A DNA stretch of 64,000 nucleotides from Forficula auricularia (GCA_024734495.1 JALMQS010000225.1:4900678-4964677); one strand, 5' to 3'. Shown: positions 33,799-45,239, numbered from the stretch's first letter. The notes: generated by a model from the sequence alone, not told the origin. Program-made: numbers and translations.

Positions 33799-34045
33799 TT
33801 CCTTAGCTTTGGCTTGGAATTTGTTGATCATTTGTTGGAGGTCTTTTTCGCTCTCTCCAATGATTGCTACGTCGTCGGCGTAACATATTAGATTATAAAC
33901 ACGCTATTTCCCATTCTATAACCAGTTTTAAGGGCTGCTACATTTGATATAATTTCATCCATTATGGTATTGAATAAGATTGGGCTTAGACTATCACCTT
34001 GACGGATGCTCTTGTTGACAGATATCTCTTCAGTGAATAATGTTT
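33799..34045 (-). pseudogene. Non-LTR reverse transcriptase fragment
   Basis: The minus strand reads ISVNKSIRQGDSLSPILFNT, then IMDEIISNVAALKTGYRMGN; after a one-base frameshift VYNLICYADDVAIIGESEKD and LQQMINKFQAKAKE. RQGDSLSP and YADD are RT palm motifs (YADD is catalytic). It is a LINE palm fragment; the clade is not certain (RTE- or Jockey-like). No endonuclease or 3' end is adjacent. Confidence 0.9.
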
Positions 34046-34059
34046 TTTTTTAATGGAGT

Positions 34060-34730
34060 ATTTTGCCAGTTTATGAAAGTGCGTTTCATAACAAAAATAG
34101 ATTCAATATTTTTAATTAAAATTTTCCATTCTAACCTATAGTCTATTAATAACTAATCTCTTTTATAGGTAATCTATTTAGCTATCTTGGGAAATTATTT
34201 CGATAGCTCTTGGTAGGTTATAGATATCTTGATCATGTGGCTGATTGTAAATTAGGGTTCGACCCTCGACCCCAAACTAATTGAACGAAACCCTCCCTCC
34301 CACAAATATATCACGGATATGGATAGCCAACCAGTCAGACATGATGAAAAACCATTATTCTTTTATCAAAAAAAAAGTTAATAATATTATCCTCTCTTTC
34401 TTTTATAATTGTATTTCAAATAAGAGTCAGCTATTTAGATAATCATATCCTACGATAGTTTATTTATAGCTTCCTGAACGGAAGTTAACGAAAAATCAAC
34501 CACATTTGATGAGGCTTATAATAGAGTACCTATACTGGTATTTACCTAAAAGATCGATGATACTTGATCTGACTAGCTGATAATATTTGAACAAATTCTC
34601 ATAAATATTGATTCGAGTATAAATTGATACCTTTAAATCAAATTATTTATTTAAAATATGTTAAAATTATATGTTTTCTTCGACCTTGATTATTATCTGG
34701 AAATTTATAAGAATGTTTAATTTAAAATAA
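34060..34730. other. No feature supported
   Basis: AT-rich. The segment 34240-34330 (GGGTTCGACCCTCGACCCC) is locally GC-richer, without a recognisable tRNA or frame. Confidence 0.4.
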
Positions 34731-34734
34731 AATA

Positions 34735-35185
34735 TTTCATTGTTCACATCCATAATCGAATATTTTAATGGATCGTAGGGAGTTGGACTCAGAATTTAAA
34801 TCAAAAGCAAAGTTTATTAATTAAATAGGCCAAACGTTTCGTCACTGATTAGCGACTTCCACAGTACAAACTTATTTGTCAGGAGTTCTTACTACAAGAA
34901 AATAGATTTAATGGTGGATGAAATTTTTTCAATTTTTTATAAAATTATTATTATAACGAAGAACAATTACAATTGTTTTTTTAATGTTTTATATTGTCTT
35001 GATAAGAAATTGAATAATTCGGTGAACACATACTCTTTGGAATGTTTTTTCTTATAATTATAACACCTGACAAATAAGTTTATAAAATGAGCCACTGAGA
35101 AAGTCGGTAATCAGTGACGAAACGTTTGGCTCATAGCATAGAAACGTTGCGTTTGATTTAAATTCTGGACCAGCTCCCTATGATT
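34735..35185. mobile_element. HHR fold-back element (ggagttggac family), copy 2
   Basis: Left arm 'ggatcgtagggagttggactcagaatttaaatc' and inverse right arm at 35140-35180. Both HHR copies are decayed: 34840-34867 minus reads CTGTGGA; 35095-35122 plus reads CTGAGAA while GAAACGTTTGG persists. Confidence 0.75.
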
Positions 35186-35789
35186 CTTTTAAATAAAAAA
35201 ATTAAAATAAAATTATAGGAAAAATGTCCACTTTTTCAAGACTCTTTCTGTCAGCAAAGTTTTTTTATAAGTTTGAAACTAAGCAGAATGGTTTGCGGTT
35301 TATTAACCCAAACATTGTGCCAAATTTCAGCTTATTGGTTAACCATTTGATAGCTCCTCATATTAGAAATTATCAAGCCAGAGATTTTAAAATCTAATCA
35401 ATTCTTCATTTTCTGAAATAGCAATGAACTTTATATCCCTTTCGATTCTTAACGTGAGTATCTCGGAATCTAGATAGATGAAAATTATGCTTAAAAATAA
35501 TTTTTCTTACATTTGGAAACTGATAGTACAAGTCATAAGTTCCTACTCGGCTGATACGAATGAGATTCTAGGAAAGCTGTAATGTAGTGTTCGATAGGGT
35601 TCCTTTTTTCAGCAGACATACTGTAGACCAGAGATTCCCAAACTTTTTTGTCTCGTATACGCCTTGCCATGTTTTTCTGTTTTGGATAGACCCGCTTCTT
35701 AAGAAAATAAAGTTTTACTTTTCATGAAATTTTAATTTATTCTAATATTAAATTATATACAGAGCTAGAATATAATACTTATTTTTATA

Positions 35790-36165
35790 GATAGAGATTT
35801 TCTTTAGGAGACGGACTGGTATAAATATGCAATTGGATGTTGATGAAAGCAGTCCACGGTGGTTGTAAAAAATAAGACTATAGAGGTTTTATTATTTTGC
35901 ATTTATTTGTTAAACCGACGTTTCGGAGATTTATTCTCTCCTTCTTCAGGGTCTATATAATTGAGGGAAGACGAACATTAATTAGTATTGGGATTTTCAC
36001 AAATCATTCATAATATAAAAACAATATACACAAAACAAAAATAATAATCATAAATCTACTTACAACAAAAAGTCAATGAAAGTAGTTCAAAAAATAGTTA
36101 CTTTCTGTCTCCTTTGACAATGCCAAAAAACACCACCGTGGACTGCTTTCATCAACATCCAATTG
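35790..36165. mobile_element. HHR fold-back element (GGAGACGGACTGG family), complete copy
   Basis: Flanked by the 12-bp repeat CTTATTTTTATA (35778-35789, 36166-36177). Starts GATAGAGATTTTC, has GGACTGG...GCAGTCC, a central HHR, and ends CATCCAATTG. It is inserted in the 178-bp tandem repeat. Confidence 0.9.
35914..35955 (-). ncRNA. Hammerhead ribozyme core
   Basis: CTGAAGA (35949-35943), A, GGAGA-GAATAAA-TCTCC, GAAA (35924-35921), CGT, C, GGTT; GACC/GGTT stem I. Minimal stem III ACGT. All core residues intact. Confidence 0.82.
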
Positions 36166-37099
36166 CTTATTTTTATATCTCTCCTAAAAATTATATTTAT
36201 GAATCCTTCCAAAAATACTAAAGTGGTACAAAGGGTCACCCTGACCTCTCATTTTCGGATTTTTTTAAGAAAATAAAGTTTTACTTTTCAAGAAATTTTA
36301 ATTTATTCTAATAGTATATTATATACAGAGCTCGAATATAATATCCATTTTTATATCTCTCCTAAAATTTAAATTTATGAACGCTTCCAAAAATGTTGAA
36401 GTGATACAAATGGTCCCCCTTACCTCTTATTTTCGGATTTTTTTAAGAAAATAAAGTTTTACTTTTCAAGAAATTTTAATTTATTCTAATAGTATATTAT
36501 ATACAGAGCTCGAATATAATATCCATTTTTATATCTCTCCTAAAATTTAAATTTATGAACGCTTCCAAAAATGTTGAAGTGATACAAATGGTCCCCCTTA
36601 CCTCTTATTTTCGGATTTTTTTAAGAAAATAAAGTTTTACTTTTCAAGAAATTTTAATTTATTCTAATAGTATACTATATACAGAGCTCGAATATAATAT
36701 TTATTTTTATATCTCTCCTAAAAATTAAATTTATGAACCCTTCCAAAAATACTGAAATGTTACAAAGGGTATCTTTCAGTTTCGGATTTTTTTAAGAAAA
36801 TAAAGTTTTACTTTTAAAGAAATTTTAATTTATTCTAATAGTATATTTATTACAAACAGAGCTCGAATATAATATTTATTTTTACATCTCTCCTAAAAAT
36901 TACATTTATGAATCCTTCCAAAAATACTAAAGTGATACAAAGGGTCCCACCTGACCTCACATTTTCGGATTTTTTAAGAAAATAAAGTTTTACTTGTCAA
37001 GAAATTTTAATTAATTTTAATATTAATATTATATACAGAGCTCGAATATAATATCTATTTTTATATCTCTCCTAAAAATTACATTTATAAACTCTCCTC

Positions 37100-38150
37100 T
37101 CTTTAATTCGTTTTGAAAAATAAAATAAAATTTTAAAAATTGAAGGGTTATATTTTGGACAGTATCCTCTGGATCATCTAAATATTTATATTTGTTAAAT
37201 ATATTATGTTCATTAGCATGGAGCAGATGAGAACGTCATTGATTTCTCTTTATAAATTAATCGGTTTGGATGGCAGATGAAAAAACAACCTAACTGTTAG
37301 TATTCGAATTCAATCTATTATTCTTCCTCTTCAGAGGTTTCCTTTGAGAATTCGGACTTTAATATAAATCTACTAAAGTTTGGATTCATTATTTCTCTAC
37401 TGTTTAAGATTTGAAAACTTTTCAAATAGAATTCAAAAGTGAATTATTGTGTTCAATTAATTAATGGTAGTACTTCGATTGATGTTGATGACATTGCAAA
37501 CTTTCTTAGCTGTTAGACCACAGGCTCATTTGCCTTTCGAACCATCTCTAAATTGATCTCTAATGCAGTTCAGATGATTACTTAATAGACCCTGCTTGTT
37601 ATACATTCTTTGACACGTATTGACTTCGATCATCTGACCACGTCGATACTTTTTGCTTTTTTTTATCATTCTCTATTTTAATCATGTAGCTTTAGAGAGA
37701 AATATTTTTTTATAAATTTGTTCTGATGGGTTAATTAATAATTCTAAACACATAAAACAAAACAACAAATTTAATCTATTAATCTTTCTCAAACAAATCA
37801 TCTTTCGTATCTCAATCATGTCAAAATGCTTTTTATTTATTATTAATTAAGCTATCTACCTGTCTTAGAAAAAGAAAAGATTTTATTTTTGACATATCGA
37901 CTCTAGAAAGTAATCGTGCTGTGTCCCGAAAAATAGAACTTTACAGTAGAGTCAAAAACGATTTAAAATTTTAATAATTCTTAAACTATAAAAAATAGAA
38001 ACGTAATTTTTGGGATTTCGTCACTAAAAAGAACCTATCACAAATTTTTGAAGAATACCTATCTATTTAAAAGTTGAAATTTTATTTAAATCACACATAA
38101 TTAATTATATTACATACATATTAATTATGATTATTTATTGAACACAAACA
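37100..38150. other. No feature supported
   Basis: AT-rich single-copy-looking sequence without frames, repeat ends or RNA motifs. Confidence 0.4.
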
Positions 38151-38159
38151 AATACTACA

Positions 38160-38400
38160 ATTTGAGAGTTTATAATAGGAAAATAAGGACAAGATTTTAT
38201 GTATGACTTTTTTATTCATCAGCCAACGTTTCGTCGAATTTGCCGACTTCTTCACCGCTTCAAATAGTCATGCTACACATTCGTCTAAATTTTCTTTTTA
38301 TCTTCGTTACCATACCTACGAAACGTTGGCTGATAAATAAAAAAGTCACACATAAAAACTTGTCCTTATTTTCCTATTATAAACTTTCAAATTAATACAA
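38160..38400. mobile_element. HHR fold-back element (gtccttattttcctattata family), copy 2
   Basis: Arms 'ataggaaaataaggacaa' and inverse at 38360-38385. The minus-strand HHR at 38229-38255 reads GTGAAGA in place of CTGAAGA; the plus-side core is reduced to GAAACGTTGGCTGATAAATAA. Confidence 0.8.
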
Positions 38401-38540
38401 ATTTGGACGGAAATTTTAATAATAAATCTATATATATATAAAATTAAGGTTTTGTCTGTACATTGCTCCAAATCACGCCAAATTTTGGTTGCACACGTTT
38501 CAAGCAAAGTTATGAACGAAAACACTCTCAACAAAATTCC

Positions 38541-38590
38541 TGTCTGTCTGTCTGTCTGTCTGTATGTATGTTTGTCTGTATGTCTGTTTC
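38541..38590. repeat. (CTGT)n/(ATGT)n tetranucleotide run
   Basis: CTGTCTGTCTGTCTGTCTGTATGTATGT with interruptions; encodes a meaningless LSVCLSVC frame. Confidence 0.85.
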
Positions 38591-39079
38591 AGTGGTTTCC
38601 GAAAAGTTGCTCACGATTCACGTAAAAACGGCTGAAGGAATTATTATGAAATTTCATATTTACATCAGATGTCTTCTAACTTACGTTTTTAGCTATATAA
38701 CGTTTTGATATTTTGACCTCAGAAGGAGGTTTGGGGGGGCGCACGAATGAAAATTATCAAATAACTCCGAAACTATTAAACCTACGGCAAATTTTATAAT
38801 AAACAAAGTTGTAGGGGATGTGATTTCTGGCAACTTTTGTTTAAAAAAATTTCCCCCAAAACCACCCAAAAAGAGGAGGAGGGCGAAAAATGTAAATTCT
38901 TGCCCTTGTAGCAAACTCAACCAAATTTTGTATACATAATCTCTGGACCTCTAGAGAACTAGAAATGCAAAAACTAACCACCCAAAATGGAGGGGGGTCA
39001 AAAAATGAAAATTCTTTCTCTTGGGCCAAACTCAAACAAATTGTGTATACATAATCTGTGGGTCACTAGAAGGCTGGAA

Positions 39080-39450
39080 ATGAAAAAACTGGGTGCTGGG
39101 GTGGAATGGGGGTGGGGTGAGGAGTGAGGCGGAGTAGGGTGTGGGTGCAGGGGGTGGTGCAGGGTGAAGTCCAGGGAGCTAGGCGGGGGTGTGGTGCGCA
39201 GGGTTGGAGGGCACGGGGTGGGGTCCGGGTGGTGGTTTGGGGGCAGGGGTTGGGAACGGGTGCATGGTGCGGGGTTGGGGGTGCTGGAGGGGTTTTGGGG
39301 TGGGGTGAGAGTGAGGGGCGTTAGTGGATTAGGGTACGGAATGGAGTGTTGGGGTGGTTATGTGGGGGCGGGGGTTGGGCATGGTGCGGCGGGTGGGGGT
39401 GGGTTTCGGGGTGTGTGGGAGTGGGGGTGAGGGTGGGGTTCGATGGCTGG
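39080..39450. repeat. Strand-asymmetric G-rich minisatellite in the Helitron
   Basis: About 370 nt of GGGG-rich, C-poor sequence on the + strand with irregular GGGTGNGG units. Many GGG runs within short spacing fit G-quadruplex formation. The frames across it on both strands are artefacts of composition. Confidence 0.85.
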
Positions 39451-39514
39451 GGGTCCAGGGGACGTGCCCCCTGGCTAGCAAGAAGGCCGCCAAAGGCGGG
39501 CCTTGCAGCTAGTA

Positions 39515-39692
39515 CTACAATATAACTACGACGTTTCGATGAAATTATTCTGCGTTCTTTCTCAAGTATGAACATTGACCACCCACTCCGATTTTATGTT
39601 GACTGAGCTTTTGCTGTGCATTGTCCAGTTATACTTGAAAACGATCATAGAATAAGAGTCGATCGAAACGTCATAGTTATATTGTATTAATT
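39515..39692. mobile_element. Fold-back element with variant HHR-like cores, copy 2
   Basis: ACTACAATATAACTACGACG and inverse GTCATAGTTATATTGTATTA arms. Minus-strand TTGAGAA and plus-strand TTGAAAA half-cores, both with GAAACGTC. The Helitron has inserted directly beside it. Confidence 0.7.
39632..39672 (+). ncRNA. Hammerhead-like RNA with U3-A8 core (candidate)
   Basis: TAC, TTGAAAA, CGA...TCGATC hairpin, GAAA, CGT, C, ATAG. Again U at position 3 and A at position 8. Stem II is loose. The minus-strand partner at 39534-39580 has TTGAGAA. Confidence 0.4.
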
Positions 39693-39699
39693 GTTCTTT

Positions 39700-41000
39700 G
39701 TTCAATAAATAAACATAATTAATTGTCTGTGACTTAAACAAAATTTCAACTCTTAATAAATCTAATCACAAAAATACAAGCATTAACAGCTACATAACTA
39801 ATACCTACCTATCGAGTTAATTCTAAAAAATTATAGAAAATTTAATTTAGTTAAAAATTTTGAACATCTTATCTAAGTATAAAATCATCCCTAAGGAATG
39901 AGACCCAAACCATTTGACGCAGTTTTTTCTTATTCTAATGGTAGGTATATAAAAGTAAAGTTTGTATTTTTTCAAGAACCAGAAAAATTACTTTCTAATG
40001 TCAGTATCTTAAATTCTACTTTCTGTTATACTCACACAAACATAACTAAATACATATATTATTTTTATAATATTTGTTGAAACAGTGGGATTTAAAACGG
40101 TAATGAGCAAACATTCAATTTGTATTCAATTCTATCTAATTATTTGTTTGAGAAAAAATAATTGGAAGGAAGCACCTTTAAATAGGTGACGCAAAGAAAA
40201 ATCCGAGACGAGAAAATTTTATTATTCCAACCATTAGGTGGTGTTTTATTAAACGATTCCTCTGGAAAATCATAGCTTATAAAAAAATCATCTTTATATA
40301 TATAAATAAAAAAATATATTAGGTACCTACTCTCGCCGAAATACTATTATTAAGTATTTTAATTGGTTTTTATTTAAAGAATGTTCTCACTTTAGAAATA
40401 ATACAAAATTTATTATAATTTATTTCTTGGAGATGTTTACAAGGGGATGTTAAGAGAAACATTCTAATATTACAGGAGGTTAGACAGAAAGAAGAATCGA
40501 TGGAGGGATTTAAATTAAATTATAAATAATGTATATGTGATCTCGAAAATCATTAAAAGTAAGATTTTTACTAAAAAAAAAAAAAAATATTTCTAATATT
40601 TGAAAATCCCATGTCTAAATTTTCAAAGGGTGAAAAATATACTTCTGATATATATCTAGTGTTTCTGGTAATAGTGGGATTCTTTTTCTCATTTTAGTTA
40701 TAACTTCTTATATGCTTTTATTATTTAACTTGGCTCCTCTCCCTATATGTCTATTTGGTTAGAATCTTATAATCGAATTTGGACCCACTTTTAGCTTACA
40801 GAATTTTTGGAATTTCGCACACATACCTACGAATTTGGGAGGATAATTCAATATTTCAGCAATTCCATCAATTAATAAAGAAAAATGTGAGTGAATCAGC
40901 GATATGGGAAGGTGAGGAAGGAGTTATAAAAGGAAAAATCAGTGAGGTTGTCCTCTGCTTGGTGCATATTATAGATTTATACTTTTTTTGGTGGGGTATA
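39700..41000. other. No gene supported
   Basis: AT-rich. A short stretch 'tgaggttgtcctctgcttggtgca' (40943-40966) is a fragment of the ttgatgcaaataaacat family. The 76-codon frame at 40779 has no recognisable domain. Confidence 0.4.
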
Positions 41001-41169
41001 GGGCAGTGATTCTCAACCTTTTTTTCGTCAGGGCACACTTTTAATAATTTAAAAATTTGACGGTACATTAACAATAAAATAAATTAATAGACTTTTATTT
41101 GGGTTATTGATTGATTTACGGTACCTATAAAATTATCATAGGACTCTGTAGATATAGATGAGGAAGTGC

Positions 41170-41440
41170 AAAAAAAGAGATAATTTAGAGTCTCTTTTTA
41201 TTCATAAACCGACGTTTCGAAGGCTTATTACCTCCTTCTTCAGGGTCTGTAATCAATTAAAATGGGATTTGGCCATCATTACAATTTTAATTGATTACAG
41301 ATCCCGAGGAAGGAGGGAATGAGCTTCCGAAACGTTGGTTTATGAATAAAAAGATACTATAAATTATCTTTTTTTGGACTGCCTTATCAATATCCACTTA
41401 ATTCACTTATCAGTCCGTCTCCAAAAATTACTTCAATCTT
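41170..41440. mobile_element. HHR fold-back element nested in hAT
   Basis: Arms AAAAAAAGAGATAATTTAGAGT...CATAAACCGACG and inverse at 41332-41384, then GGACTGCC...ATCAGTCCGTCTCC, the inverse of the GGAGACGGACTG module. The plus-strand core (41305-41332) is decayed to CCGAGGA. Confidence 0.8.
41208..41248 (-). ncRNA. Hammerhead ribozyme core
   Basis: CTGAAGA (41243-41237), A, GGAGG-TAATAAG-CCTTC (one G-U pair), GAAA (41218-41215), CGT, C, GGTT; GACC/GGTT stem I. Confidence 0.8.
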
Positions 41441-42018
41441 ATTATGATAGGACATTCTGCATCCTCTAAAATGTTACTACCTCTTCAGTTCAAATGATCA
41501 AATAAATATTTGGATTAAATCTACTGTAAATTGATAAAGAAATATATAAAAAAATCATTTTCAATTAGGGAGTGTCACTGGCTAGCAGAGGCGGCACACT
41601 TCAAGAATCTCGCGGCACACTAAAGTTCCGTGGCACAGTGGCTGAGAATCATTGGTATAGGGCTATAGGGTATAGATCTCCCTTCTCTTGGATTATTTAT
41701 TTATTTATATATTTATTCCCATCCGTATACTATTTGGGTTTTGGCTTTATATATATACATTTGTTCTCTACTTGATGAATATATGATAGAATTATACTTT
41801 TTGGGGACCTGTAGATCTCCCTCTTCTTTTATTTATATATAACTTCTTAAAAGGATTTTAACCATTTCTCTCGTTTAAAATGTAAAATAAAAATTATCTA
41901 GGTATTTGTTAAAATTTCAGGAGGAGTCTTTGATATACGCAAGCAAAGGTGTGGACCACTTTTCGGGGTTTCGTATATATACCTATAATATATTTTTGAG
42001 GTATAAGTATGTCTTTAA

Positions 42019-42270
42019 TAAGGATAAAAGTAAATAAATATTTTATGAGATATTAATTTACTATGAATTAGTTTTATAGGTCACTTGTTTCATGTTAAAA
42101 ATTAAAAAAAATTTTGAAAAAATTTACTCTTTTGATTTTTTTTTAATTTTTAACGTGAAACAAGTGACCTAACTCATAGTAAATTAATATCTCATTAAAT
42201 ATTTATTTACTTTTATCTTTATTAAAGATGTTTCGCCTTGCACCAACACCACAATCTCTATTAATTATTA
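42019..42270. mobile_element. Fold-back retroelement without HHR (module AATGTTTCACCT)
   Basis: Flanked by the 11-bp repeat TATGTCTTTAA (42008-42018, 42271-42281). Arms 'taaggataaaagtaaataaatattt..gagatattaatttactat' inverted. Ends with GATGTTTCGCCTTGCACCAACACC, the same 3' module as 50705, 57740 and 59145. The centre has lost any HHR. Confidence 0.85.
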
Positions 42271-43050
42271 TATGTCTTTAAGTAACGTTAGTACAATAAT
42301 TATTCGATTTAAATCAGGTTTCGCTCAATAGTATAAAATATTCATATATGTAGGTAATCAATAGACCACACTCACAAATATTTTCTAAACGAATCTTATT
42401 GTATTCAAGTGATCTCTAATTGTGAATTTTTGGCAAAAACTTAATTTCACAATTTATAAGCCTAAGCATTACAATCAGATAGATATAAAAAGTAAATTCA
42501 AGTAAAAACTCATCAAGCCTTTTTTTAACTTGATTTAAATATAATGGAAATGACAATTGGATGGGATTGAATTCTAAATGCTTTCACTGCTTAATGCCTT
42601 TATGAATAGAAAACCGAAAATAAGCGTTTAGCTTTAATTACGATTTGATATCTCTAATAATTTAATTTTTTCACTGGAACGCTGAGGGTTCGAGGGAGGA
42701 TAAGGGGGTAAAAATTTACACACACACTCATACACACACAAGAATTGTTATTTATCTCTACTTTTCCATTATCAATTAGTAATTGGTGATTTGCAGAATG
42801 GATATTCTTTATCATTCATTTGTCATCCGAATGATTTTTTCCAACTCAATTAACTTCAATGTAATAAATCAAATAATTTTTTTTTCAATTAGTATGATTT
42901 AGCTTTTGATATGAGAAAAATTGAGCGAAACGTTTATTTCAGAAAAAACTGAAATTTTCAACATTAGGGTGTGATCAAAAAATTTTTTAATATATTTATA
43001 AATGGTAATTTACTTAAGAAGTAAATACAAATATATTCAAAAGTTTATTT

Positions 43051-43925
43051 TGTTTCAATTAAAAACCGTGCAGTCATTTCCTCCTTAATTAATTTAGATT
43101 TATGCAAACTTAAAAACTGGGGATCCCAAAACTTAGTTAACTTCAATGCAGTGAAAACTCAGTGTTGCCTTATTTCTAGGCGCGTCAACAGAAACCTCCC
43201 AAACATATCATTCGACTCAAACTCACTTGAATTCAGGGATAGATTTTCAATGCTAGGCGTAACTCTAGGGTCTGACCTTTCATGGAATGACCATATCTCA
43301 ACCATTGCTAAAGCTGCAGCGCGCAAGCTTGGTCTCCTATTTATGTCTAGACGCTGTTATACTCCCAGTCAACTTCTTATACTGTATAAGGCTCAAATTC
43401 GTCCCTGTCTCGAATATGGCTCTCATCTGTGGAGGGGTGCCTCCAAGTATTCTCTTGCTACACTGGATGCAATTCAGAAGCGAGCAATTAAACTAATAGG
43501 AGAACCGGCTCTAACCTACTCACTCGACTCCCTGGCTCATCGAAGAACCGTTTCTGCCCTTTCCCTGTACTACAGATACTATCACGGTGTCTGTTCAGTC
43601 GAGCTGAAATAAATTATCCCCCTAATGCCCTCTTTGCGAGAAACACGCGGTTTTCAAACGCTCAGCACCCCATCGCTGTCAAATTGGTTAAAAGTCGAAC
43701 AAGCGCTTTCGCCAACACTTTTGTCCCTATGACCTCCAGAGACTGGAATTCGCTCCCTGCCACCATCTTTCCCGCGACTTATAACCTTCAGCTATTTAAG
43801 ACCCGTATCCACAGATATCTTCGACCCCCGCCCAACCCATAAAATGCTTTCTTCTTTTCACGATGGAGGGGCCAACCCAGGCCTTTAGGGGTTGCACCTT
43901 TTTGGTGTAACTCCTTCTCTCATCA
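43051..43925 (+). pseudogene. LINE ORF2 C-terminal third plus 3' UTR
   Basis: The frame from about 43051 reads SLINLDLCKLKNWGSQNLVN, NAVKTQCCLISRR, then FSMLGVTLGSDLSWNDHIST, KAAARKLGLLFMSRRCYTPS, LYKAQIRPCLEYGSHLWRGA, LDAIQKRAIKLIGEPALT, ending at a stop at 43612. After a frameshift it continues as SRDWNSLPATIFPATYNLQL, FKTRIHRYL. This is the C-terminal extension typical of CR1/Jockey-type ORF2 (after the RT palm). The 3' UTR has GGGTTGCACC-TTTTTGGTGTAACTCC and ends TCATCATTATCAT. A second 3'-end copy lies at 56891-57089. Confidence 0.92.
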
Positions 43926-44057
43926 TTATCATAAAAAAAAAATTAAATTTCAAACTAAAAGTCCCTATGGCTTGTGAATTTGTTTTTGGATTTTACTTTT
44001 TAGTACGTTTTTAAATAATAGTTTGTGTTTCAAATTATTTTTATTTTATAAGTTTTT

Positions 44058-44145
44058 AGTCTTTGGAATTTGCATTGGACGCCGAAATTGATTTAGATCA
44101 AAGAATCGTACCAACTTTATTAAATATTATATGTGCTAGTATACC
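44058..44145 (+). CDS. Exon-like segment, copy A
   Basis: A tttttag acceptor, then SLEFALDAEIDLDQRIVPTL, LNIICASIP in an open frame. A paralogous segment lies at 52020-52110 with the same acceptor context and the same frame. The hAT element starting at 44146 interrupts it. The parent gene or element is not recognised. Confidence 0.45.
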
Positions 44146-44351
44146 CAGGGCCGGACTTAGGATCTATAAGCCCTTAGCTGGCTCTACCGGAGAAAATATT
44201 TTTTTTAATTAACCTATAAAAACGATATTTTTAGCAATTATCCAATTATAAACATGCATGACTATTTATTGAAAGCTTAAATATATACAAAAAAGTAGAG
44301 CCTTTGTGGTGCGGGCTCATAGGCTGCAGCCTGTGCTTAAATCCTGCCCTG
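44146..44351. mobile_element. 206-bp hAT MITE
   Basis: CAGGGCCGGACTTAGG and rc CTTAAATCCTGCCCTG ends; AGTATACC / AGTATATC flanks (7 of 8). Confidence 0.88.
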
Positions 44352-44629
44352 AGTATATCCTACATCTTATATTATTAAATGAGCAATTCTTGTATAAAAT
44401 ATATATATTCGCTAAAAATTGGTACAACATAAGCTATTTAGAGACTACAAGAAGTACCACAAGATTTTGGCTAAAATAGAAGTACCGGAAGTTGATGTTT
44501 ACGTACTTAAGAATGTGCCCACTCTCTGCGTTTCGCAACCATAAATCTCAGAGCTACAAAATCCGAAACTTGAGCTTGATATAGGCTAGAAGGAGTATAG
44601 CAAGCTTTAAATGTGAATGGCAAAGATTT

Positions 44630-45235
44630 TCATTTTTTGATCCTCCGCCCCCCCCCCCCCCCCCATTTCGAGTGGTTAATTTTTGCATTTTTAGACTTCT
44701 TGGGACTCACTGATTATGTATACAAAATTTGGTTTAGTTTGGTAAATGGCCAAGATTTTCATTTTTGACTCTCCGCCCCCCCCCCCCATTTCGTTAGTTT
44801 TTGCATTTTTAGACATCTGGGACCCACTGATTATGTATACAAAATTTGGTTGAGTTTGGTAAATGGCCAAGATTTTCATTTTTTGACCCCCCCCCCTCAT
44901 TTTGGGAGGTTAGATTTTGCATTTTTAGACTTCTGGGGGTCCACTGATTTTGTATACAAAATTTGGTTGAGTTTGCTCAAACGACCTAGATTTTTAATTT
45001 TTAACCCCCCCCCCTCTTCGACCCCCTTAATTTTGGGTCGATATGCACCAAAATCTAATCAGCTCTTAATCTCAATGGACCAAAACTACTTATGAAATTT
45101 GGTTTCGATATTCACACTAGTTTTTGAGCAAACTCGTCCACAAAAATGGTAACGCACAGACTAACTAACTAACTATCAGACATTTTGACAAAACAATTAT
45201 TGTCTCGTAAAATATAATTTATATATATAATTATT
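44630..45235 (-). repeat. Helitron-type tandem units, about 120 bp
   Basis: Four units with 'aaatggccaagattttcatttttgac', poly-C, 'ggttagtttttgcatttttagacttctgg', 'ccactgattatgtatacaaaatttggt', then the terminal block 'ggtaacgcacagactaac'. Same unit as inside the Helitron 38427-39512. Poly-C tracts of 9-20 nt separate the units. Confidence 0.75.
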
Positions 45236-45239
45236 TATA

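Larger units (their letters stand above)
35632..37095. repeat. 178-bp tandem repeat, six units, behind a hAT-like end
   Basis: 'aagaaaataaagttttac' recurs at 35701, 36267, 36445, 36622, 36794 and 36976. The unit also has GAGCTCGAATATAATAT and 'tatctctcctaaaa'. CAGAGATTCCCAAACTTTTTT at 35632 resembles a hAT left end, so the tandem may be internal to a hAT-derived element. The first and second units are separated by the 35790-36165 insertion. Confidence 0.8.
38427..39512 (+). mobile_element. Non-autonomous Helitron, both ends present
   Basis: The 5' end TCTATATATATATAAAA follows A; the 3' end is GGCCGCC-AAA-GGCGGGCC hairpin, TTGCAG, CTAG, followed by T. These are the Helitron rules (TC...CTRR, hairpin near the 3' end, A/T target, no duplication). 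The interior has GTCTGTCTGT repeats, the 'aaactcaaccaaattttgtatacataatc' type units in tandem, and a G-rich minisatellite. No Rep/helicase frame, so it depends on a relative. Confidence 0.9.
41004..41654. mobile_element. hAT element (SPIN-like ends), non-autonomous
   Basis: Ends CAGTGATTCTCAACC and rc of GGCTGAGAATCATTG. GTATAGGG lies on both sides (40996-41003, 41655-41662), a perfect 8-bp duplication. Internal GGCACAC motifs near both ends fit this hAT group. An HHR element is nested at about 41170-41440. Confidence 0.93.

Noticed and set aside
36180..37095. 178-bp repeat as a further ribozyme satellite
   Set aside because: I searched the unit for CTGANGA and GAAA hairpins on both strands and found none.
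39124..39575. Gly/Val- and Pro/His-rich frames on both strands
   Set aside because: Compositional artefact of the G-rich minisatellite in the Helitron.
44640..44665. Poly-C tract as a regulatory site
   Set aside because: Poly-C recurs between Helitron-type units; it is a repeat spacer and a probable assembly length artefact.
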